Shown here: positions 21,377-27,725 of the stretch, piece after piece
Layout of the letters: every line of letters begins with the position of its first letter
Position numbering within the stretch: position 1 is the first letter of the stretch
From: a virus
Virus record (IMG/VR): IMGVR_UViG_3300026557_000002
Span: 1-64,000 of that record
Strand: one strand, 5' to 3'
DNA length: 64,000 nucleotides
Notes under the pieces: generated by a model
Seen by the model: the letters and a program-made list of their open reading frames with translations, nothing else
Told to the model about the DNA's origin: nothing
Database searches by the model: none
Translations under genes and position numbers: made by a program

Positions 21377-22708
21377 ATGAACGTCGATACAGTACTTGAC
21401 CTAGAGTGGCTGAGGTCCGCCACATTTGACGATTTGCAAGCGGCAGCGCGCTTATCTTCGCAAGACAAATCTAAGTTGACAGAACTTAATGCCACACTGG
21501 CTAGTCCCGAAGGCAAGGTTATTGCTCAGGACATGAGCCAATGTATTCGAGCCGGAAAGGCTTATGTTCCGCCAGCCATCCCACCAGAAGCGGTAGACGA
21601 AGAGGAAGCAGCCCAGATCGCCGCGGATACCGCGCGAGCAGACGCTGAAGCCGCAGAAGCCGAGCGTATTGCCGAAGAGCAGCGAGCAGTACTGGCGCCG
21701 GTTGTAGCGACCGCAGATCAAGAGGCCGAGTCAACCGAATTGGCCAAGCTCGGGATCGCGCTTCATAAAGATTCCGCTGGCAATATCACCAAGATTGTCC
21801 AAGACTACCAAGTCAAAGATGACGCGGGTCGCCCGATTGGCCGTCCGACACATCTTGAGGCAAAGTCCTGGCCCGAACTGGTTTCAAAGCAGAAGGCCGC
21901 TCACGAGAACGCCGTGCGATATGCCGAGAGAACAAAGCAGAATCAATTAAAGAGCAGAGACATTTTGGCACAGACAGAGCAGGTGACCCAACAGGCCACC
22001 AAGGCTCGAGCGGAAGCCGATGAAGCCGTCGCTGAAGCAGCCAAAGAACCCGCCAAATTAGGCGAGGCACTTCGTAAGGTCACACACGCGGAAAGCAAAT
22101 CTGTCGAGGCATCGCGCACAGCCGCAGAAAACCAGATGACAATTGTCAATGACTGGTTAGCTGACCACGAACACAACTATTTGAATTGTCAAGCGAACAC
22201 CGACATCATTGGGGCCTGGCTGAAGGAAAATAACCGGAAGCTGTCTTATGAAAATCTCGACGTCGCTTTCAAGGCAAACGAACATCGACTAGCAAAGCCA
22301 ATAGCTGATCTAGTCGCAGAACCCGCCGTAGTAGCGCCTAATGCGCCCACTCCGGCACCCGCAGCTCCTGTTCCAGTCCCGTCGGCAATACCGGCACCTG
22401 TTATAGTGAGCACGGTTCCAGCATCTACGCCAGCCCCCTCGGCATCTCAGCCGGTGGTGGCAGCGCCAGTAGTCACGCCTGCAGCGGCGACAAATACGCC
22501 AGCTGCCCGTAGACCTGGGGTCAACGGTTCACTCCCTCCCGGAACGCTAACTGCAGCGCGTCCTAGCGTGGAACAGAAACCGCAAACGACCACAAGAGCC
22601 GCATTACTGAAGGCTATTAACAAAATGTCCTCAACTGAATACCGCCAAAAGCTGAAAACCTCGGCCGAATTCCGAGCCCAGCATGACGCGGTGGGCATAG
22701 CCTATTAA
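21377..22708 (+). CDS. Scaffold-like head assembly protein
   Basis: 443 aa. Long Ala/Glu/Gln-rich helices (about residues 70-260, e.g. ADAEAAEAERIAEEQ), then a Pro/Ala linker (about 320-400), then a short basic C-terminus. Helical, charged scaffolds with a basic capsid-binding tail located just before the major capsid gene are the rule in this module. GAGGACAC precedes the ATG. Assigned by composition and position. Confidence 0.65.
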   Translation: MNVDTVLDLEWLRSATFDDLQAAARLSSQDKSKLTELNATLASPEGKVIAQDMSQCIRAGKAYVPPAIPPEAVDEEEAAQIAADTARADAEAAEAERIAEEQRAVLAPVVATADQEAESTELAKLGIALHKDSAGNITKIVQDYQVKDDAGRPIGRPTHLEAKSWPELVSKQKAAHENAVRYAERTKQNQLKSRDILAQTEQVTQQATKARAEADEAVAEAAKEPAKLGEALRKVTHAESKSVEASRTAAENQMTIVNDWLADHEHNYLNCQANTDIIGAWLKENNRKLSYENLDVAFKANEHRLAKPIADLVAEPAVVAPNAPTPAPAAPVPVPSAIPAPVIVSTVPASTPAPSASQPVVAAPVVTPAAATNTPAARRPGVNGSLPPGTLTAARPSVEQKPQTTTRAALLKAINKMSSTEYRQKLKTSAEFRAQHDAVGIAY

Positions 22709-22752
22709 TCGGACGGGTCCGTAAAGGATCACATTAGAGACTAGAGGTCCAT

Positions 22753-24368
22753 ATGTCTGGACCAAATCCAAGCGGCAATAACGTTTCAAACGTTTTGACC
22801 GCACAGGCCATTTTGTTCGATAAGGAGCTCATCCCGAACCTTTTTAATGGGGTCACTTTAATATAAAAGTGAGAATTTTCTCTAATTGACTTGAACGCTG
22901 TGAAGCCAACAAGGGGCAAGCGAAAGCAGCCTGAGAGACTAAACGAGAAAACGCCGTAAGGCGATGCGATAGTCCGTTCTAACGAGAAAAAGAATCGTTA
23001 GCTAACACATAAGCAAAGGTGAGACCGATGCGTTCGTAGCAGTCGCCGAACGCCGTGTGCAAGGCCTGCACATGGGCATTAACCGCCAGTTCTTCCAGTA
23101 TAACACCATCGCTGGTGACATTATACAGAACGCTGACGGCGTAGTTGGTTCGCCAGAAGTTATTTCGCAGATTTCCGCTCCGGCCCAGGTCGGTGAATGG
23201 AACAACTACGGTAACTTCTCGGCATTCAGCATCGCTTCTTCCATCGACGAACTCGTTGGGAACAGCGCGGTTGAACTCGGGTATCAGGCTGGACAGAGCA
23301 TTTCCGAACTGTACAGCGCCGTGGCAGACAGCGCAGCCTCGGTTGACGGTAACGTTAACCAGTCCGCTCTGTTGAGTTCGCCCTTCACTCTCGACTTGGC
23401 AACAATTCGTGAATTGAAGCAGCAACTTGTTAGCGCATCTGTTCTTCCTTGCAAGCGCGGGAAGTACATGGGCGTTATCAGCCCCAACGTCCTAGGAGAC
23501 ATTTACAACGCAACGACAGTGAACAACTCGATCGTCGATTTGTGGAAGTACTCCAACGGCGAGAAGTTTGACGCAATAGCTGGTGCAGATCAGACCATGG
23601 AAATCGAACTTCCCGGAACGAACATCGTGTTCCGTCAGACCCCATTCGTAACCAAGACCGCGAACTTCAGCGCAGGTAAGACCGCATACAGAACATACGT
23701 ATTCGGCAACTACGCGATGATCGGTGTGTGGCTCCAAGTTCAAAATGGACTCCTAGCAGCGTAATCTGCTAGTAGAAAATTCTCTCTGATTGACTTGAAC
23801 CCTGAAATGGGAACAAGGCGCAAGCGAAAGCAGCGTGAACGACTAAGCGAGAGAACACCCTTCGGGGTGATGCGATAGTCTGCTCTGTATCAAAAAGAAA
23901 GATACAGAGGTTGGCAGAAATGACCAACCCCGCGAAAGCGGTAACAAACGGCCCGGAGACACAGATATGGATGAGGGAGACTGGCGTACAATCGACTGTA
24001 GAGTCGTGACCGATGCTCCTCCGTCTTCGTATGATCCTGTCGCCACAATCGGCGGTTGGGCATCGTATAGATTCCATTAAAAGTCCGGTGGAATTAAAAT
24101 TTTCTCTAATTGACTCGAACGGTGAGAATCCCAACGAGGCGCAAGCGAAAGCAGCGTGAGAGACTAAGCGAGAAAACAGCGAAAGCTGATGCAATAGTCC
24201 GAGCACCCAGAAAAATGAACTGAGTGAGGTTGACAGAAATGATCAACTCCGCCGCAAGGTGAGTAACAAAAATAAGGGAGTGCGTCGCAGACAGTGACAC
24301 TTCCTCCGGCAACTGGAACGAATACCCAGCGTACTCGTTTCATTGACTCGGTTCCCGCAATTCAATAA
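22753..24368 (+). CDS. Major capsid protein, four exons interrupted by three introns
   Basis: Exon 1 about 22753-22857 (MSGPNPSGNNVSNVLTAQAI...NGVT), exon 2 about 23024-23757 (...AVAERRVQGLHMG ... VQNGLLA), exon 3 about 23951-24077 (GDTDMDEGDWRTIDCRVV ... IGGWASYRFH), exon 4 about 24291-24368 (TVTLPPATGTNTQRTRFIDS...IQ). Joined this way the frame is continuous and gives about 347 aa, a normal capsid size; IGGW...LPP...RxRxID is a C-terminal pattern I associate with podovirus capsid proteins. Each intron starts with or soon meets an in-frame stop, so splicing is required for the full protein. Exact junctions are uncertain by a few bases. Confidence 0.8.
22858..23023 (+). ncRNA. Group I intron 1 in capsid gene
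   Basis: About 166 nt, no ORF. P1 candidate TCACT/AGTGA; P3 TTTTCTC (22877-22883) / GAGAAAA; P7 AGACTA (in GAGAGACTAAA) / TAGTCC (in GATGCGATAGTCCG); P8 CGCC-GTAA-GGCG; P9 TAACGA/TCGTTA. The R and S boxes are the usual group I core. Boundaries inferred from reading frame. Confidence 0.85.
23758..23950 (+). ncRNA. Group I intron 2 in capsid gene
   Basis: About 193 nt, no ORF. P1 candidate CTAGCAG/CTGCTAG; P3 TTCTCTC/GAGAGAA (compensated relative to intron 1); P7 GACTA/TAGTC; P8 CACC-CTTC-GGGGTG region; extra hairpins CTCTGTATC/GATACAGAG, GGTTGG-CAGAAATGA-CCAACC and CCGC-GAAA-GCGG. Taking the 5' join after CTAGC and the 3' join before GCCCGG gives ...NGLLAPGDT.... Confidence 0.85.
24078..24290 (+). 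ncRNA. Group I intron 3 in capsid gene
   Basis: About 213 nt, no ORF. P1 ATTCCAT/GTGGAAT with the expected U-G pair at the splice site after CAT; P3 TTTTCTC/GAGAAAA; P7 GACTA/TAGTC; P8 CAGC-GAAA-GCTG; extra hairpin GTTGA-CAGAAATGA-TCAAC, whose loop is identical to that of intron 2 with a different but paired stem. The 3' end may be 24278 or 24290. Confidence 0.82.
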
Positions 24369-24373
24369 ACCTC

Positions 24374-24402
24374 TTGACATAAGCAACCGCTTATGCTAGA
24401 GT
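24374..24402 (+). promoter_or_regulatory. Promoter with palindromic spacer, upstream of HNH gene
   Basis: TTGACA (24374-24379), 17 nt, TAGAGT (24397-24402). The spacer region contains the perfect inverted repeat CATAAGC-AACC-GCTTATG (24378-24395), suited to bind a repressor. Confidence 0.65.
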
Positions 24403-24418
24403 TGCATCAAAGTAGGTT

Positions 24419-24461
24419 GGGGATGTGCCAGTAACACATCCCTGACCGACTCTTACTGGAG
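24419..24461 (+). promoter_or_regulatory. Leader pseudoknot covering the ribosome site (copy A)
   Basis: Stem GGGATGTG (24420-24427) / CACATCCC (24435-24442); 7-nt loop CCAGTAA (24428-24434) is the exact complement of TTACTGG (24453-24459), overlapping the GGAG ribosome site six bases before the ATG. A smaller hairpin ACTCT/AGAGT can also form there. Confidence 0.82.
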
Positions 24462-24466
24462 AGTAG

Positions 24467-25045
24467 ATGACGAAGTTAATTGATTTACAAGGTCGAAGAT
24501 TCGGTCGTTTAAAAGTAGAGCACCGATATTTAGACCACATTACTAGCGGCGGAAATATCGTTGTAATGTGGGAGTGTTTTTGTGATTGTGGAAAGATAGT
24601 AGAAGTCTCCTCAAACTCCCTATTACAAGAAAAAACAAAATCTTGCGGTTGTCTATCCTTAGAATTGACGAAGGCGGTCGGCCTCGCTAACAGAAAGCAC
24701 GGTGGATATTCTGATGCGTCGCCTTACGCAGATCGAGTTAAGTATCAGGCGCTAGTCAATATTAAAGAGCGGTCCCGCCGTCGCGGGTACGAGTCCGATT
24801 TAGATTTACAAGATTTGCCAGAACTTACAGATGTTTGCCATGTGCTAGGGCTGAAGTATAACAAAGGTTCTTTGAAGGACAAGAACGCATCTCCTTCTGT
24901 TGATCGAAAGAATTCAAACCTGCCGTATTTGAAGAAATACAAGGACAACTTAGTCTTTATATCCCATCGGGCAAATCGCATTAAATCTGATGCTAGTATA
25001 GAAGAGATTAGGAGGGTCCTAGAATACCTAGAAACAAAAGGATAA
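24467..25045 (+). CDS. HNH/His-Me-finger homing endonuclease
   Basis: 192 aa. N-terminal zinc domain DLQGRRFGRLKV...WECFCDCGKIVEV...SCGCL is a common DNA-binding head of phage homing endonucleases. The C-terminal SPSVDRKNSNLPYLKKYKDN...VFISHRANRIKSD matches the SPSxDR...GN...VISxRAN nuclease pattern. It lies directly downstream of the intron-rich capsid gene and so could act in homing of itself or of the introns. Its 3' end (AAAGGATAATA) supplies the ribosome site of the next gene. Confidence 0.85.
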   Translation: MTKLIDLQGRRFGRLKVEHRYLDHITSGGNIVVMWECFCDCGKIVEVSSNSLLQEKTKSCGCLSLELTKAVGLANRKHGGYSDASPYADRVKYQALVNIKERSRRRGYESDLDLQDLPELTDVCHVLGLKYNKGSLKDKNASPSVDRKNSNLPYLKKYKDNLVFISHRANRIKSDASIEEIRRVLEYLETKG

Positions 25046-25047
25046 TA

Positions 25048-25719
25048 ATGGCCGTAGATAATCGTATTCAGACAAGAGACGGACTCAAAGATGTAGACCA
25101 ACCGTGGAAAGAATTTCACGATGTCAGCACGACCGAAGAGTCGGTCGCCAAGATGCTGGCGGACGGTACGCCAAATTGGGTCAAGTGGCCGGCCGATTAT
25201 AAGGAATACGCTCGAGAAGAGTTTCAGAAGCACCGCGAAGACAGTGAGTTTGGTGCTCAAGATTACAAGATTGAAGACCAGGCCGAGTTAACCAACAAAG
25301 TCGCCCGAATGGTCAACCCGATGAGCACGCGAGATTTCATCGCAAAACTCCGCCGGAATGGCGTCAAGTGCTTCACCGTAGATAACGGCTTCCCGCCGAA
25401 TACCGTGGCTCTATGGTGTTTGCCCCCGAACCTTATGTCAAGAGCGAGGTACATTTGTTACGCTCAGGTCCCAGCCATGTATGAGTGGTCCGTCTTGAAG
25501 ACTGACCGTTATGGTAAGCCGATGGGCGAAGACTTTCGCGGATGGCGAACAGTGGCAGTCCAGCTGATTGAGAAAGAGATTCTGACCGAGGCACAAGTCA
25601 ATAAGATTTTCGGCAACGCAAGCCACAATAAGATGTTCCGTCGTTATCATCGAAGCCTATGGGAGATCAGGAACCGCAAAAAGTTCTCTGAAGTCCCGAT
25701 AGCCAATAACGACATCTAA
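25048..25719 (+). CDS. Hypothetical head-module protein (223 aa)
   Basis: MAVDNRIQTRDGLKDVDQPW... begins three bases after the HNH stop and takes its ribosome site from that gene. Mixed alpha/beta with NPMSTRDFIAKLRRNGVKCF and FRRYHRSLWEIRNRKKF. Conserved-looking but not recognised; position suggests a head completion or connector role. Confidence 0.65.
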   Translation: MAVDNRIQTRDGLKDVDQPWKEFHDVSTTEESVAKMLADGTPNWVKWPADYKEYAREEFQKHREDSEFGAQDYKIEDQAELTNKVARMVNPMSTRDFIAKLRRNGVKCFTVDNGFPPNTVALWCLPPNLMSRARYICYAQVPAMYEWSVLKTDRYGKPMGEDFRGWRTVAVQLIEKEILTEAQVNKIFGNASHNKMFRRYHRSLWEIRNRKKFSEVPIANNDI

Positions 25720-25790
25720 TAGCAAATCCGCCCTCCGCCTTCAGAGCAGTATATCCAAGTTAGGCACAATCTGAAGTAAAGAAGTCAAAA

Positions 25791-26498
25791 ATGGCACACG
25801 AAGTAAACAAACCGAAGTCCGTATTTGAAGATTTGGATAAAGGCATTAACCCAGGAACCGGTCAACCGACTCCCCCAGCTACTGGGGGTTTGGCAACGAT
25901 GGATGCCCGTCCCGCACCGGCCAACGCGCCCGCTCTAGATTTGTTAGGTCTGATCACCCTCTTGACCCAGCAGAACGCTTTGCTGGCGTCTCAGGCGGCC
26001 TTGCAGGCAAAGAAAGAGGCCCGAGAAGAGGCGAAGTACCAAGAAGAGCAAGAACGTATCTCAAACCGCGAAAAGCAGAGAAGCCGAACAGCCAAGGGCC
26101 AAGAAAAAGGTTCCTTGCTTAAGCAGGCAAAGTGCCGCCATATGAAAGGCGGTAAGCACGCCAACCGCGTGGATTACGCATTAGCTAAGCATCTTTTCAT
26201 TTCTCGCAAGGTATACATTGTCTGCTTGATTTGCAAGATGAAGTGGTTTCCCGGAGATACGAAAGAGTTCCTCATCCGCGGAACCAAGAAGCAGAAGGTT
26301 TCAAATTATACTCACCTGGGCTGGGCCGAGGTTAGCAATCTGTTCGCGCAAAGCTCGAATACGCAGACTATGTCCGAGGTCCCGCTAGGCAGCATCGATA
26401 CCGAAGGCATCAATATCTCGACAGACGCATCTGGTCTCGAGGTTGACTTGAGTCTTCGCGACGAAGCCGGCAACATAGTCGAAGGCATCCAGTACTAA
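25791..26498 (+). CDS. Hypothetical protein with Cys/His cluster (235 aa)
   Basis: Pro/Ala-rich N-terminus, a Gln/Glu/Lys coiled-coil stretch (about residues 55-110), then CRHMKGGKH ... CLICKMKWFPGD, a probable zinc site. C-terminal tail acidic. Ends before a strong terminator, closing the head module. Function unknown. Confidence 0.6.
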   Translation: MAHEVNKPKSVFEDLDKGINPGTGQPTPPATGGLATMDARPAPANAPALDLLGLITLLTQQNALLASQAALQAKKEAREEAKYQEEQERISNREKQRSRTAKGQEKGSLLKQAKCRHMKGGKHANRVDYALAKHLFISRKVYIVCLICKMKWFPGDTKEFLIRGTKKQKVSNYTHLGWAEVSNLFAQSSNTQTMSEVPLGSIDTEGINISTDASGLEVDLSLRDEAGNIVEGIQY

Positions 26499-26519
26499 AA
26501 CTCGTAAACACTAACCCGA

Positions 26520-26548
26520 GGGGCGGCGGCTAATCCGCCCCATTTTTC
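26520..26548 (+). terminator. Rho-independent terminator
   Basis: GGGGCGG (26520-26526), loop CGGCTAAT, CCGCCCC (26535-26541), then ATTTTTCTT. Marks the end of the head gene unit. Confidence 0.85.
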
Positions 26549-26560
26549 TTCAGGAAAAAG

Positions 26561-26644
26561 ATGACCGCAGTATACCAAATCTCTCGGCCGATAGCTCCTG
26601 GCTGCATCTCAACTCGTTATGATACAAACACAGCAACTCCGTAA
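26561..26644 (+). CDS. Tiny hypothetical peptide (27 aa)
   Basis: ATG at 26561 after CAGGAAAAAG; MTAVYQISRPIAPGCISTRY... ends at TAA 26644, overlapping the next gene by 26 nt. May be a leader peptide for translational coupling. No family. Confidence 0.4.
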   Translation: MTAVYQISRPIAPGCISTRYDTNTATP

Positions 26645-26810
26645 CTGCGATGTTTGTCGTCTATTAGATTACGATTGTTCTTTGAAGATGTGTTTTTATT
26701 GTTCCACATGCGATGCATGGATATGTCAAGAAGACGCCAACAGGTGGGACAGAAGATTATTGGCGGCCGCGAAACGAAAACTAGAATTCGGATATAAAGG
26801 AGTCTCATGA
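26619..26810 (+). CDS. Small zinc-binding protein (63 aa)
   Basis: NCDVCRLLDYDCSLKMCFYC, STCDAWICQ shows seven closely spaced Cys, a probable double zinc site, followed by a basic helix RWDRRLLAAAKRKLEFG. The pattern CxxC...W-C..C.AWIC is seen in small uncharacterised phage proteins near tail genes. Overlaps the next gene by 4 nt. Confidence 0.65.
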   Translation: MIQTQQLRNCDVCRLLDYDCSLKMCFYCSTCDAWICQEDANRWDRRLLAAAKRKLEFGYKGVS

Positions 26811-26950
26811 GCGAGAGGGAGCAGATCATCACTTTTTTGCTTCAAGCGTGCGACGGCAAAGATCAAGCCATAGCTAAGTTACAAGCACGGGTGGCAGAAT
26901 TAGAGAAGCAAAATGCGGCACAAGTTGTAGCACAACCAGTATCAACTTAA
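26807..26950 (+). CDS. Small coiled-coil protein (47 aa)
   Basis: ATG at 26807 overlaps the previous stop (ATGA). MSEREQIITFLLQACDGKDQ...ARVAELEKQ is a single amphipathic helix with a short Val/Pro tail. AAAGGAGT precedes the ATG. Possibly a small structural adaptor; unknown. Confidence 0.55.
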   Translation: MSEREQIITFLLQACDGKDQAIAKLQARVAELEKQNAAQVVAQPVST

Positions 26951-26960
26951 AAAGGAAGTC

Positions 26961-27725
26961 ATGAGTCCGACAAAAAGAGCGTATCTGAAGTGGGAAAATA
27001 ATGCTTCTAACGACTTTTTGCAAATGTCGGATTCCACGGGCAACGTATTGGGTTGGATTGATTCTTCCGGTAGCCTAAACGGTAATTTGCTTCCTCCCGC
27101 TCTCCCGCCCCCTGTTAATGTCACAGTTCCTTTTTTGGGCGCGCCAACGGGATTGTGTTTGCCTGCGCAGACTGGGGTAAATACTCTGAACGGAAATTTT
27201 TATTCTTGCCAGAACGGTGCGTGGACACTGATTGGTCCGACAGCAGGATCTCTGGTTAGCCCAGTGACCTCTCCGAATCCCTTGGCATTTGATGTCAATG
27301 TAGCCTTTAAAGGTCCGAATCCTTACTTCGATGTCACGAGATACGGGGTTCGCGCGGTCTCTACCGTTCCATCAGCTAGTGCGACAATGACTTCCGGATC
27401 GTCTTCGGTTGTTCTTTCTGCCGCGAGCACGTTTCAGAATGGCGACGGAGTAGTTGTTTATGGCGCAGGCGCTGCTCATAGCATGACAACGCCCGGAGCG
27501 CCGACCGTAACCCCTAGTATTGCCCAAGTACTGACGGCCACCGGAGCGGTGGTTAATGGCTTGACAGGTGGTACTACATACAATTACAAGATTATTGCGC
27601 GCGACGCAAAGGGCGGCTTGACGGCCGAAGTTCGGCAGGAACTACGACAACCGGAGCGGCGTCTCTCGGTTCACAATCTGTCAGCATTTCAGCGATGTCT
27701 CGTTCGAATGCTACTGTTACAGTGA
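26961..27725 (+). CDS. Tailspike/tail fibre, N-terminal part (frameshifted)
   Basis: 254 aa in this frame, but only about the first 223 look like the real protein (MSPTKRAYLKWENNASNDFL ... IIARDAKGGLTAE). After about 27630 the composition turns into Arg/Leu-rich nonsense while the -1 frame continues with SSAGTTTTGAASLGSQS and runs into 27695-29761. YFDVTRYGVRAV and SSSVVLSAASTFQNGDGV match the opening strand of pectate-lyase-like beta-helix spikes. AAAGGAAGTC precedes the ATG. Confidence 0.7.
   Translation: MSPTKRAYLKWENNASNDFLQMSDSTGNVLGWIDSSGSLNGNLLPPALPPPVNVTVPFLGAPTGLCLPAQTGVNTLNGNFYSCQNGAWTLIGPTAGSLVSPVTSPNPLAFDVNVAFKGPNPYFDVTRYGVRAVSTVPSASATMTSGSSSVVLSAASTFQNGDGVVVYGAGAAHSMTTPGAPTVTPSIAQVLTATGAVVNGLTGGTTYNYKIIARDAKGGLTAEVRQELRQPERRLSVHNLSAFQRCLVRMLLLQ

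Noticed and set aside
24105-24312. Leftward ORFs overlapping the capsid introns
   Set aside because: They are shadows of the structured intron RNA, with Leu/Ser-rich random composition and no ribosome sites.
22753-24368. Inteins or separate small genes in the capsid region
   Set aside because: The interruptions contain stop codons in frame and group I core motifs, not intein protein motifs, and the outer exons make sense only when joined.
27600-27700. Programmed -1 ribosomal frameshift in the tailspike
   Set aside because: No X_XXY_YYZ slippery sequence or obvious downstream pseudoknot at the switch point; sequence error or mutation is simpler.
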